A stretch of DNA of 36,281 bases from Flavobacteriales bacterium UBA952 (GTDB lineage: Bacteria; Bacteroidota; Bacteroidia; Flavobacteriales_D; Crocinitomicaceae). Shown here in pieces: positions 19,429-28,059 of this stretch (positions within the stretch are counted from its first letter, which is position 1; each line of letters opens with the position of its first letter). Location: NCBI GenBank assembly GCA_905182495.1, contig CAJJBU010000024.1, forward strand, positions 1 through 36,281. Direction: 5' to 3'. The position numbers and the translations under genes are program-made. The notes under the pieces were generated by a model, which saw nothing but the letters and a program-made list of their open reading frames with translations, was not told the origin of the DNA and ran no database searches.

Positions 19429-20095
19429 ATGATGAGAATTCTAGCTTACATATTGCCTTTTATTATTGTAAGCTCAGCCCTTTGTCAGCAAAGTGGAAGT
19501 TCCTCAAAAGTCAATGTAATTATAGGTATAGGTTACCCTGAAATATTTCATGGAGGAATTAGAGTCAATCAGAAGCAATGGCATTTTGACGCTAGTAGTG
19601 GCACAACATTTCAAAAAAAAGAATTCGCAGTGAATGGAAATGTAGCTTATCATTTCGGATCAAAAAAACTAGGTGAAGATTTCATTCAAAAACTAACAGA
19701 ACACGAGTATTGGAATGGCCTATATGCAATGGGCAGAATTTGGATATAATGGACCCGAGACCATTTCAGTAACCACTACCGGTTCTGTAACGAGTGTTGA
19801 ATATACACAACAAGGAACACAAGAAATACGAGCAATTGGCAAAGAGGCTTATATAAATGTAAGATTGGGTAGAGATTTTAGAATAAACAGATGGTTGAAT
19901 TTGAGCCTGTCCTTTGGATTGGGCGTAAATATTCACCATAATGTAGAATATTTCTTTGGAGGACAGGGTATGTGGGGAGGACTTTGGATACCAGTTAATC
20001 CATCAGGGCAATTTTCCTTGCAAGTCAAACTTTTTAATCAAAAAGAACATACGCTGTCTAATGAATTAGTGAGCTACAATGTCCATTTAAATTGA
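19429..20095 (+). pseudogene. outer-membrane beta-barrel-like protein, frameshifted
   Basis: Two overlapping frames appear to be halves of one gene. The first (19429-19749) has a signal peptide (LPFIIVSSALCQQ) and alternating beta strands (VNVIIGIGYPEIFHGGIRV, VNGNVAYHFG), and stops after GLYAMGRIWI. The second frame (to 20095) carries on with GYNGPETISVTT and strong barrel strands: EAYINVRLGRDFRI, NLSLSFGLGVNIHH, GQFSLQVKLF. Removing one T from the AATTT run near 19730-19740 would join them as ...GRIGYNGPE... and give one protein of 221 residues. The length, 667 bp, is one more than a multiple of three, as a single insertion predicts. No closer family is recognised. Whether the insertion is real or an assembly error cannot be told here. 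Confidence 0.65.
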
Positions 20096-20109
20096 ATTTA
20101 TTATCTACT

Positions 20110-21165
20110 CTAAAGCTTATAATACGCTATTTCCCGAAGTCGACGGAAAACATCTCCTCGAGATGTGTAAAAATCAAAATCAATATAGTTTTGGGCGCTA
20201 ATGTTCATCGTTGTCCAATTTTTCCGAGTATCATATACATAAGTGTAGTTTGTTACCAAACGGTTTCTTCCATCGTTTTCTGAATTGGAGTATTCCAAGA
20301 TGACGTCGTTCATATCATTGTATTGAAAATCTTTATAGCAAAACCAGTATTCCATTAAGGAGTCACCACTAGAATAGTTGATCACATTCTGTTGTAAATC
20401 ATATTTCCATGTCGCCTCTTTCCACATATACTCATTAACAGTTACAGGAGAAAACACCCTACTTAACAAGGTTTGATTATCGGAAGCATAATTAAATTTG
20501 ATCTTTCCCCCATCACGACCTCTTGAGTCAATTGATATAAGAACTTCCTCAAGAAGACCAGTTTGCACATTATAATTATACTCCCGCACATTAAAAATTG
20601 TATTTGCCGAATCCAATGTTGAAATGGTTTTCTTGACAACACGGCCTTTTTCATATTGAAAATCTAAACGGCATGTATCTGCATAAGCAGTTAAAGACCA
20701 ATCACCCACAACCTCAATAGCAGAGAGCTCAGATTCATTGTAGATGTAATGTAAATATCTCGAAGACCAATTCTTTCCTTTAAAGGGCTCATATTTATGC
20801 CAGATACTCATTTCGTGCTCGGCCACCTTAGAAATTCGATGCTGGGCATCGTAATCGATTTGTATAACAACCATCGTGTCACCTGTCTTTGTCTCTTGAT
20901 ACATACTGGTTAGGTTCCCCATTTTATTGAAGTTCAAGCGATCTATGAAATAGTGATCACCCCATACACCATGAATCGTCTCATATTCACCATCCTCGTT
21001 TAAGGTTTCATGGGATCGTGTCACACTCTTCACAGGACCTTTTAATCCAAATTGAGACGCTGTATACTTGTATTCGAGAGTTTTAAATCGGTCGGGATAA
21101 ATCATACAATACTGAGCATTTAACTGAAAACACAATAAACACAATAGTAAAATAGTAGATTTCAT
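20110..21165 (-). CDS. secreted protein with YD-repeat-like strands, function unknown
   Basis: A 351-residue protein with a signal peptide (residues 1-17, ending FQLNAQ). The mature part consists of repeated beta-hairpin units of the form Y-x-Y-D-x-x-x-x-W/I, for example FNKMGNLTSMYQE, IDYDAQHRISKVAE, FQYNDMNDVILEYS and YVYDTRKNWTTMNI. They resemble the YD (RHS-like) repeats seen in many uncharacterised Bacteroidota periplasmic or surface proteins. There is no toxin-like C-terminal domain and no sorting domain, so it is not a typical Rhs element. Transcribed convergently with the broken barrel gene. Confidence 0.75.
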   Translation of the reverse strand: MKSTILLLCLLCFQLNAQYCMIYPDRFKTLEYKYTASQFGLKGPVKSVTRSHETLNEDGEYETIHGVWGDHYFIDRLNFNKMGNLTSMYQETKTGDTMVVIQIDYDAQHRISKVAEHEMSIWHKYEPFKGKNWSSRYLHYIYNESELSAIEVVGDWSLTAYADTCRLDFQYEKGRVVKKTISTLDSANTIFNVREYNYNVQTGLLEEVLISIDSRGRDGGKIKFNYASDNQTLLSRVFSPVTVNEYMWKEATWKYDLQQNVINYSSGDSLMEYWFCYKDFQYNDMNDVILEYSNSENDGRNRLVTNYTYVYDTRKNWTTMNISAQNYIDFDFYTSRGDVFRRLREIAYYKL

Positions 21166-21470
21166 ATGTCTTAATTTTTCTTACTGAAACAAGAATAGTA
21201 CCAAGATGCAATACTCGCTAAGCATATTCATCGCAGGATGGCAGGATATCAAATTAGCTTCAAGAACAAATGTAAAAAGAGATTCAAGATTACGATGCCA
21301 ATCCTCAATATGTTCAATAAAGATGCTGAAGCGCTTAAAACAATTGATGAAATCAATCTGAAACAAACACAGAGTAATAACATGCAAAGAATGAAAATTG
21401 ATTTGTGCTGCTAACAAAACCCAAACCGTTGTAAGCATCTAAATAAGTTTTTTCAGATATAAATTAGTTG
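21166..21470. other. intergenic region without a supported gene
   Basis: About 300 bp between the YD-repeat gene and tatA. A minus-strand 85-codon frame (21181-21438) is open, but it has unnatural composition (many Phe, Leu, Cys and Ile), no ribosome-binding site and no recognisable motif. I see no hairpin terminator and no RNA gene. Confidence 0.55.
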
Positions 21471-21478
21471 TAAATTTG
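21471..21478 (+). promoter_or_regulatory. predicted promoter -7 box for tatA-purE
   Basis: TAAATTTG fits TAnnTTTG and ends 7 nt before the tatA ATG at 21486, implying an unusually short leader. A T-rich patch at 21448-21453 lies at the -33 distance but is not TTG. Confidence 0.4.
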
Positions 21479-21485
21479 TATTGAA

Positions 21486-21806
21486 ATGCAAGTAATCCTT
21501 TTTCTTAATGACATTGCTGGTACTGAAATCCTGTTAATCCTTGTTTTTGTACTTATATTTTTTGGTGCCAATAGCATACCTAGTATCGCAAAAACAATGG
21601 GTAAAGCCATTTATCAAATAAAAAACGCGTCTGAGGACATCAAAAGTGAAATCAAGAAATCTAGCGGCGATATTAAAAGTGAATTAAACATCAAAGAACT
21701 CATTAAGGAAACCGAACAAGATATCAAAGCACCAATGGATCAAATGCTAACGGACATTGAGCACACCATTAATTACGAACCAAAGCGGACCACTAAAGAT
21801 GAATGA
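21486..21806 (+). CDS. tatA: TatA/E-family twin-arginine translocase subunit
   Basis: A 106-residue protein with one N-terminal membrane helix (residues about 12-27, [20 protein letters not shown]) followed by the amphipathic helix [16 protein letters not shown], the TatA/E signature with the FG-xx-xxP hinge. The charged tail ([17 protein letters not shown]) contains two near-identical DIKSE repeats and is probably helical. TatA multimers form the pore that carries folded twin-arginine substrates; TatC is not in this window. It overlaps purE by 8 bp. Confidence 0.9.
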   Translation: MQVILFLNDIAGTEILLILVFVLIFFGANSIPSIAKTMGKAIYQIKNASEDIKSEIKKSSGDIKSELNIKELIKETEQDIKAPMDQMLTDIEHTINYEPKRTTKDE

Positions 21807-22287
21807 AGTTAAAGTTGGAATTATCATGGGAAGTGCATCAGATCTTCCGGTTATGAAAGATGCCATAGAGATTTTAGAGGGATTTGGTATCCAAACTGAA
21901 GTTGAAATAGTTTCAGCACACCGCACCCCTGAAAAAATGGTGAGCTATGCTAAAACCGCAGTACAAAGAGGCCTTAAGGTTATTATAGCAGGAGCAGGAG
22001 GAGCCGCCCATTTACCTGGAATGACCGCATCCTTGACGACTATACCCGTTATTGGTGTACCCATTAAATCATCAAATTCGATTGATGGATGGGATTCTAT
22101 TCTTAGCATCCTTCAAATGCCAAATGGAATACCTGTTGCTACAGTCGCTTTAAACGGGGCTAAAAATGCCGGAATTCTCGCAGCTAGAATATTGGGTGCC
22201 TTTGACCCTGAAATAGAAAATACGCTTCGTGTATATCAGCAAGAAATGAAAGAAAAGGTCGAGAAAAGCCAAGAATCTCTTCGTTAA
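21799..22287 (+). CDS. purE: 5-(carboxyamino)imidazole ribonucleotide mutase PurE
   Basis: A 162-residue enzyme that interconverts N5-CAIR and CAIR in purine synthesis, working after PurK. Motifs: [16 protein letters not shown], the active-site SAHRTPEKM (His41), and [20 protein letters not shown]. The frame is open to 21757, but ATG 21799 gives the standard short N-terminus ([15 protein letters not shown]), while the longer form would run across the end of tatA in another frame. The 8-bp overlap with tatA suggests translational coupling. Its last 4 bp overlap the stop of the convergent NamZ-like gene. Confidence 0.96.
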   Translation: MNEVKVGIIMGSASDLPVMKDAIEILEGFGIQTEVEIVSAHRTPEKMVSYAKTAVQRGLKVIIAGAGGAAHLPGMTASLTTIPVIGVPIKSSNSIDGWDSILSILQMPNGIPVATVALNGAKNAGILAARILGAFDPEIENTLRVYQQEMKEKVEKSQESLR

Positions 22288-23537
22288 TTGTACTGTAGGT
22301 ATTTACTTCTGATCTCCTTGTAACGCTCTAGGTCTTCCACCCAAGTTTCACGTATCTCTTTCTCTGACCATCCAGAGATTAGCTGGTTATACAAATCTTC
22401 TGTACCCGCCAATTTAATGAAAAAGGATTTTTTATCAATAAGTGCTGCGGGGTTCTTTAAAATCGCAATCGCATTTAAGAGGTAGGAAATACTGAATTTG
22501 GTACTCATAGGTATATCCCCCAAGTAAAAGCCACCACAAACGATCTGTTCGTACTTAGGATTCATCGCACCAACCTGAGCTTCAGGTGTGAAGTGAAATA
22601 AGTCCTTAGGCATTTTGGGGTGGCCATATAACTCAAATGGTGTTTGTGTTCCTCTTCCGACGCTTACTGAAGTCCCTTCAAAAAGACATAAGCTAGGATA
22701 TAAGCGAATTGAAATAGCTGACCTCAAATTTGGAGAAGGAGGAATAGGTAGGTCATAAAATAAATCATGCTGATAATTCAAACAATTGATTGTACTTAGA
22801 GAACAACGCATAGAGTCTTTCAACCAATATTCACCATTTATCATCCTTGCATATTCTCCTATAGTCATGCCATGAACAATGGGAACTGGATGCATACCCA
22901 CAAAACTTTGATGCTTCAAGTCTAGAACAGGACCATCGATGTAATCTCCATTTGGATTAGGGCGATCAAGTACCAACAGTGGAATATTCAGTTCGGCGCA
23001 TGCCTCCATGACATAATGCAAAGTAGATATATACGTATAGAACCTGACCCCAACATCTTGAATATCAAAAATCACCAAAGCTACTCCTTCTAAATCAGCT
23101 GCGGTTGGCTTTTTATGATTTCCATATAAAGAAACGATGGGCAATCCCGTTTTGGGATCTAATGAATTATTGATTTTTTCACCAGCACTCGCCGTCCCAC
23201 GAAAACCATGTTCGGGAGAAAATACTTTCAATAAATCAACCCCACGTGCTAGAATCGTATCAACGAGATGTGTTTTAGAATTGACCATTGATGATTGATT
23301 CCCTACTAAAGCCACTGCTCTACCATCTATTAGCGTCAATAGTTCTTCGATCTGCTGCGCCCCCATGACCAAAACTGAATCTTCAGGTGCACGGTCTGAC
23401 TTTAGCCCCTGATGTACCTTGGGTGATTGATTGGATTGGCATGAAAAGAGTAAAAAGACGAAAAAGAACACGAGACCCAATAGCTTTATGTATTTTTGAG
23501 AAAGCAATAATCTATAGGTGTCTTTTGAATATTTCAT
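22284..23537 (-). CDS. DUF1343/NamZ-like exo-beta-N-acetylmuramidase lipoprotein
   Basis: A 417-residue predicted lipoprotein. A hydrophobic stretch at residues 19-32 leads to the lipobox FLLFSC (Cys33). The DUF1343 domain follows: [65 protein letters not shown], and [17 protein letters not shown]. The founding member NamZ of Bacillus removes MurNAc from the non-reducing end of muropeptides, so a role in cell-wall recycling is inferred. The frame extends to 23645, but ATG 23537 ([14 protein letters not shown]) gives a proper signal. This start overlaps the GTG start of the divergent permease by 20 bp. The stop overlaps purE. Confidence 0.9.
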   Translation of the reverse strand: MKYSKDTYRLLLSQKYIKLLGLVFFFVFLLFSCQSNQSPKVHQGLKSDRAPEDSVLVMGAQQIEELLTLIDGRAVALVGNQSSMVNSKTHLVDTILARGVDLLKVFSPEHGFRGTASAGEKINNSLDPKTGLPIVSLYGNHKKPTAADLEGVALVIFDIQDVGVRFYTYISTLHYVMEACAELNIPLLVLDRPNPNGDYIDGPVLDLKHQSFVGMHPVPIVHGMTIGEYARMINGEYWLKDSMRCSLSTINCLNYQHDLFYDLPIPPSPNLRSAISIRLYPSLCLFEGTSVSVGRGTQTPFELYGHPKMPKDLFHFTPEAQVGAMNPKYEQIVCGGFYLGDIPMSTKFSISYLLNAIAILKNPAALIDKKSFFIKLAGTEDLYNQLISGWSEKEIRETWVEDLERYKEIRSKYLQYN

Positions 23538-24825
23538 AGCGAACAAAATTCTTAAAAGTAAGGAGAAAGGTATAAAAGTTTCTAGACCTATTCTTCGTAT
23601 TTCATTAATTAGTGTTGCCCTAACGATTATCGTGAATTTAATCACACTTGCTGTCGTTCATGGCTTCCAGAGCGAAATTAGAAATAAAATCGTTGGGTTT
23701 AATGCCCCTATATTTTTAATGAAAGCTGGGAATGATAACATCTATGAAGCTGACGTATTAAAAGAACAGCAAAACATTATTGAAGACATAGAAAAAATTG
23801 ATGGCGTTAAAAACACGTCTCCTGTACTGTATAAACCAGCCCTTTTACGCTCAGATAAATTTGAGGATACCCTAGAACACAACGGTAAAAGCGAAATCCT
23901 TCTAAAGCAAGAAGTAAACGGCGTGGTGCTAAAAGGAATCAATGAATCCTACCCTATTGATTTTCTAAAAAGCATATTGGTTGAAGGATCTGTTCCTTCC
24001 TTCGGGAGTGACAAAAATGAAGTCTTAATTTCAAAAAAACTATGTGAACAGCTTCACTTTAAAGTCGAAGATGAAATAGCGATTTTTTTTGTGAAAAACA
24101 GGTCGCTTATGCAGCGTTTTAAAATCAAAGGAATTTTTGAAACAGGCATTGAAAAATTAGATCAGCAAATTGTTTTTTCCCCACTAAAAAAAGTGCAAGA
24201 GTTAAGTGATTTCGCAGACCTAAATAAAGGAAAAACTAATTTTGTTTCGGGATTTGAAATTCAAATTACAGACTGGAATTCCCTTGAAGAAACCGGTGAG
24301 GAATTAAAGAACCTAGTAGAATTAGTCCCTAATGAAAACGGAACGCTTTTACAAACAAAGTCCATACTTGATTCTGAAAATGACATCTTCTCATGGTTGG
24401 GTTTTTTAGACACCAATGTACTTATTATCATAACATTAATGATTCTAATTGGAATTGTTAATATAGGTTCTGTTCTGCTGGTTATGATTGTTGTCAGGAG
24501 TAACTTCATTGGAGTCATGAAAGCCTTGGGAGCCTCAAACTGGAGTATTCGAAAAATATTTTTAATGCAGACGGCATTCCTTATTTTTAAGGCAATGGTC
24601 ATCGGAAATATCATCGGGCTCGGGCTCTGTTTTTTGCAGTATCATTTTCAATGGATTCAGCTCGATGCTAACATTTATTACCTCTCCCATGTCCCTATTA
24701 AATTAACGGTTTTACATGTTGTTTTTATTAATGCAATTACCTTTGTAACGTGCGTACTGAGCCTTCTTATTCCAAGCTATGTAATCTCAAGGATCTCACC
24801 TGCTACATCGATTAAATTTAATTAA
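23518..24825 (+). CDS. FtsX/LolE-like ABC transporter permease
   Basis: A 435-residue inner-membrane protein of the FtsX/MacB permease group. It has one membrane helix near residues 27-48 (LRISLISVALTIIVNLITLA), a large periplasmic domain (about 50-285) and three C-terminal helices (about 290-318, 340-370 and 395-425). The N-terminus [12 protein letters not shown] and VVHGFQSEIRNKIVGF match the LolC/LolE lipoprotein-release permeases. These work with an ATPase (LolD), which is not in the window. The GTG at 23518 is chosen as the start because the N-terminus then fits the family. It is 11 bp before bshC, so the permease, bshC and the KDPG aldolase form an operon. Confidence 0.88.
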   Translation: MSFEYFIANKILKSKEKGIKVSRPILRISLISVALTIIVNLITLAVVHGFQSEIRNKIVGFNAPIFLMKAGNDNIYEADVLKEQQNIIEDIEKIDGVKNTSPVLYKPALLRSDKFEDTLEHNGKSEILLKQEVNGVVLKGINESYPIDFLKSILVEGSVPSFGSDKNEVLISKKLCEQLHFKVEDEIAIFFVKNRSLMQRFKIKGIFETGIEKLDQQIVFSPLKKVQELSDFADLNKGKTNFVSGFEIQITDWNSLEETGEELKNLVELVPNENGTLLQTKSILDSENDIFSWLGFLDTNVLIIITLMILIGIVNIGSVLLVMIVVRSNFIGVMKALGASNWSIRKIFLMQTAFLIFKAMVIGNIIGLGLCFLQYHFQWIQLDANIYYLSHVPIKLTVLHVVFINAITFVTCVLSLLIPSYVISRISPATSIKFN

Positions 24826-24836
24826 GGAAAATCTTT

Positions 24837-26438
24837 ATGATTGAAACCATATCTGTATCTAGAACAAAGCTCCCTTTTTTCTCAAAAGAAGATTTGGACT
24901 TCATTTACGATCAAGAATCCATTTCAGAATTCATAGGTCTTCCGTTCGGATTACAGAATATAAACAAACAAATTGAGCTAAAACAAAATCACTTCAATCC
25001 AAACCTTAGAGAGAACCTTGCACAAACACTAAAGGCTAATTATGCTGCTATTGAAGACAATCAAACTGTGCTTGATCAGATTGAGCTTCTTGGCAATGAA
25101 AATACATATACAGTAACAACAGGACACCAGCTTTGTCTTTATGGAGGTGCTTTATATTTCTTTATTAAGATTCTGCATACCATAAGACTTGCCGAAGCGC
25201 TAAAAAAAGCAAACCCAGAAAAAAACTTCATCCCTATTTTCTGGATGGCCTCAGAAGACCATGACAGCGAGGAAATTCAAAGCCTTAATCTTTTCGGAAA
25301 GACCCTTACATGGGATCATAAACAGAAAGGTGCTGTGGGTAAGTTTGATTTAAGGGGCCTTTCCGAAGTGAAAAAAGAGCTACTTGAGCTATTTAGAGCA
25401 GATGAGTATTCTGAGCTATCAAATTCCCTTGATACTTTAGAAGGGAAAACCTACGGAGAGGCGTTTAGAAATTGGGTTCATTATTTGTTTGGAAGTAAAG
25501 GTTTATTGGTTTTGGATGCAGATCAAAAGCCATTAAAAAAAGAAATGATTCCTGTTTTCGAAAGAGAATTACGTGATTCATTTTCAGATGGTTGTATTCA
25601 ACAAACCAATGAAGCCCTCAAAACTGCGAACAGAAAATGTCAAATTCATTCAAGAGAAATTAATCTCTTCTATATGCATAAGGAGGTTCGGTCACGGATT
25701 CGTCTCGAAGGCGATGTTTACAAAGTAGATGATAATTCCTATTCTCTTGAAGAAATGGTCAAGTTACTTCATTCATTCCCCGAACGATTCTCTCCTAATG
25801 TTGCACTGCGTCCTTTATATCAGGAATCCATACTGCCAAACCTATGCTATATTGGAGGTATGGCTGAATTACGTTATTGGTCACAACTCAAAGGTATATT
25901 CCAAAACGCTGAAATCCCTTTCCCCATGTTGCAGATGCGTTCTAATATTCTTTGGATTGATCAATCCGCATTTAAAACAAGTGAAAAACTAGGTCTACTT
26001 CCAACGGATTTATTCGAATCCACATCGAACTTACAGAAAAAGGTGATAACCAAGGAAGACCCTAACCCAATTGATAAAGAAAGTATTGCAAAGGCTATAA
26101 CCCTGCTCAATGAAACCTATCAAAATGCAATCAAGAATGACCCTGGGCTGCAAGCATGGCTGGGTTCTGAGCTTAAAAAGCTTGAAAATAACCAAGCCTC
26201 GATTCAAAGTAAGATTGAAAAAACAAAAAAAACAACCTTTGACGGGAAAGTAAAAAAAATAACAGGCCTTAAAGAGCGCCTTTTTCCCGATCAAAAATTG
26301 CAGGAAAGAACTCAGAATTTATTGCACTTTTGTAATGCGAAAGGAATAAAGGAACGAATAGATGATCTCCACAAGGCTATAAATCCTTTGACAAATGATT
26401 TTACGATTTTAATAGAAAAAGAAAATGATTCAAAATAA
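24837..26438 (+). CDS. bshC: bacillithiol biosynthesis cysteine-adding enzyme BshC
   Basis: A 533-residue cytoplasmic protein. BshC is thought to add cysteine to GlcN-malate in the last step of bacillithiol synthesis. The Rossmann-type core is recognisable from TVTTGHQLCLYGGALYFFIKILHTI (first 20 shown in parts: TTGHQLCLYGG), then FIPIFWMASEDHDSEEI and LNLFGKTLTWD, with a long C-terminal coiled-coil region (about 420-510) typical of the family. An AAGGAAAA ribosome-binding site precedes the ATG. bshA and bshB are not in this window. It overlaps the following aldolase gene by 14 bp. Confidence 0.95.
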   Translation: MIETISVSRTKLPFFSKEDLDFIYDQESISEFIGLPFGLQNINKQIELKQNHFNPNLRENLAQTLKANYAAIEDNQTVLDQIELLGNENTYTVTTGHQLCLYGGALYFFIKILHTIRLAEALKKANPEKNFIPIFWMASEDHDSEEIQSLNLFGKTLTWDHKQKGAVGKFDLRGLSEVKKELLELFRADEYSELSNSLDTLEGKTYGEAFRNWVHYLFGSKGLLVLDADQKPLKKEMIPVFERELRDSFSDGCIQQTNEALKTANRKCQIHSREINLFYMHKEVRSRIRLEGDVYKVDDNSYSLEEMVKLLHSFPERFSPNVALRPLYQESILPNLCYIGGMAELRYWSQLKGIFQNAEIPFPMLQMRSNILWIDQSAFKTSEKLGLLPTDLFESTSNLQKKVITKEDPNPIDKESIAKAITLLNETYQNAIKNDPGLQAWLGSELKKLENNQASIQSKIEKTKKTTFDGKVKKITGLKERLFPDQKLQERTQNLLHFCNAKGIKERIDDLHKAINPLTNDFTILIEKENDSK

Positions 26439-26985
26439 CATCAGAAAAGTATTGGGAAAACACAAAGTAATCCCTGTCGTATCCTTTGATCATGTCAATG
26501 ATGTGGAAGCCACTATAAATTTGCTGATTAGCAAAGGGATCAACTGTATTGAAATCACCTTAAGGAATGAATTCGCTTTTGATTGTATTAAGGCTGCAAA
26601 GCTCCTAAACAAGCCGGACTTTCATGTCGGTATTGGAACGGTTGTTTCAGTGGCGCAAATTGAGCGTGCAACGGCGCTAAATGTTGACTTCATGGTCAGC
26701 CCAGGTATTAATGCAGGCTTAGCCCCTGCCTTTGAAAAAAGCGGTATCGCTTTTATTCCGGGTGTGGCTACACCGAGTGAAATCATTTTAGGAAAACAGT
26801 TGGGGTGGAATACTTTCAAATTCTTTCCAGCGAATCTTTTCGGAGGAATAAAAGCCTTAAAAACTTATTCAAATGTGTTTCCTGACATCCAGTTTTGTCC
26901 TACGGGAGGGATCAGCGAAGAAACGCACCAAGATTATTTAGAATTGCCTAATGTAATCTCTGTAGGTGGTTCATGGCTCATCTAA
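26425..26985 (+). CDS. eda: KDPG/KHG aldolase, short C-terminus
   Basis: A 186-residue class I aldolase that splits 2-keto-3-deoxy-6-phosphogluconate (or 4-hydroxy-2-oxoglutarate) into pyruvate and an aldehyde. It shows the catalytic Glu43 in EITLR, GIGTV (70-73 region), SPG (92-94), the Schiff-base Lys132 in FKFFPA, and the phosphate-binding GGIS and VGGSW motifs. It ends at VGGSWLI, while most members continue for about 20 more residues, so the last helix appears to be missing. No alternative frame supplies it. It overlaps bshC by 14 bp. No Entner-Doudoroff dehydratase (edd) gene is present, so the substrate is inferred from family only. Confidence 0.9.
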   Translation: MIQNNIRKVLGKHKVIPVVSFDHVNDVEATINLLISKGINCIEITLRNEFAFDCIKAAKLLNKPDFHVGIGTVVSVAQIERATALNVDFMVSPGINAGLAPAFEKSGIAFIPGVATPSEIILGKQLGWNTFKFFPANLFGGIKALKTYSNVFPDIQFCPTGGISEETHQDYLELPNVISVGGSWLI

Positions 26986-26990
26986 AGCAC

Positions 26991-27740
26991 TTATCTCGCT
27001 TGATATAAAAGCTTAATAACAGCCTCGTCTAGTCTTGAAAAGGCACTAACCTCAGAATACCCCTGATAGAAGATGCTCTCTTTAAAATCATAGGTATCAT
27101 TTATCAAGCCCAAAGATTGGACAATTTCCTCCCTTATGATATGCTTTTGACGTAGAGACGACGTCTCCTTGGTATTAATAAAAACATGAGCCTTTTGAAT
27201 TTCATGTTTATATGTTTTGATATGAAAGTGACCAAAGTACAAATTGGGTAGCTGCACATCAGAAAAAGAAGAACGATTATAACCAGCAATCGAGCCAAAG
27301 TAAACAAAGGAATTTGCATCAGCAGGCCTCTGAACCAATTGAATTTTTAAAGGATAAACCAATCGATTCAACTCGATAATGACCTTGACCACCTCCCTCC
27401 TATTGGCTTTTGATGGCTTTCCGTGCAAATAGATTTTTATATTACTATTCCACCGATAAACGGGACCTTCTTTAAAAGGCCTACTTTCAGAATAACGAAC
27501 AATTTTATTAAAGTAATATACCGTTTCCTTATCGACACTTGACAAATCAGGTGCAAAACGATTGCCATCATCTTCACCGATTATAGGTTTAGACAAATGG
27601 AAATAACGAATGATATGCGAATGAATAAGATCTGAAATATTAACCTTTTGCGCTTCGGGAATTCCCAAATAAAAAACCGCTGATGCAGCAAATGCAAAAG
27701 ACCATTTTGTAATTCTATTCGCAAAAAACATGGTTTTCAT
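26991..27740 (-). CDS. DUF2927 domain-containing secreted protein
   Basis: A 249-residue protein with an N-terminal hydrophobic segment (residues about 10-25, WSFAFAASAVFYLGI), so exported or membrane-anchored. The C-terminal region matches DUF2927: IKIYLHGKPSK, VIIELNRLVYP, then the conserved REEIVQSLGLINDTYDF and SIFYQGY. DUF2927 is a predicted metalloprotease-like family without known substrates. The frame remains open to TTG 27776, but ATG 27740 is the first ATG and yields a better signal sequence, with KTMFFANR ahead of the hydrophobic stretch. Its stop lies 6 bp from the convergent aldolase stop. Confidence 0.82.
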   Translation of the reverse strand: MKTMFFANRITKWSFAFAASAVFYLGIPEAQKVNISDLIHSHIIRYFHLSKPIIGEDDGNRFAPDLSSVDKETVYYFNKIVRYSESRPFKEGPVYRWNSNIKIYLHGKPSKANRREVVKVIIELNRLVYPLKIQLVQRPADANSFVYFGSIAGYNRSSFSDVQLPNLYFGHFHIKTYKHEIQKAHVFINTKETSSLRQKHIIREEIVQSLGLINDTYDFKESIFYQGYSEVSAFSRLDEAVIKLLYQAR

Positions 27741-28059
27741 GATTTCTTTTACTAAAAGAAGCAAGGATTGAGCCAAAATCCAAGAATTGAATATTAATCG
27801 ACAAAAGATTAAAATCTATTAGATGAAAAACCAAAGTTTCTAATCCGTATATCGAATAGCGTCAAGGAGTAATTTCATATCTGTTTTCATCATGAATAGA
27901 CCCCGCCAACTTTCAAACTCTCACTGAAATAGCTAGCATTTCTTAAAACAATCTTAAGACGAGCTCAAAAAAATCAAAATTAAGGTCTGTAATAGAGTAC
28001 TCAAGTAAAAAATGACCTTTAATCTAGAAATCACAGAAGCCTATATTTTTATAATAGGG
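27741..28059. other. intergenic region with nested inverted repeats
   Basis: A 319-bp AT-rich stretch between DUF2927 and MarC (both minus strand) with no supported gene on either strand. It contains a nested inverted-repeat structure at 27982-28019, listed separately, and the MarC stop region. No TAnnTTTG box was found close to the DUF2927 start. Confidence 0.6.
27982..28019. repeat. nested inverted repeats
   Basis: AAGGTC (27982-27987) pairs with GACCTT (28014-28019), and between them is the perfect 8-bp palindrome GAGTACTC (27995-28002), almost concentric with the outer repeat. It could be an operator, a cruciform or an RNA structure downstream of marC. No T-run follows on either strand. 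Confidence 0.35.

Noticed and set aside
20092..20283. 63-codon plus-strand frame after the barrel-like gene
   Set aside because: It lies almost entirely antisense to the end of the YD-repeat gene, which has a better coding signature.
20110..21165. Rhs-type toxin element
   Set aside because: The YD-like strands are short, there is no core-associated protease motif or variable toxin end, and no immunity gene adjoins it.
21181..21438. 85-codon minus-strand frame between the YD-repeat gene and tatA
   Set aside because: Its composition is unlike a real protein (rich in Phe, Leu, Ile and Cys without clear helices), it has no ribosome-binding site and no motif.
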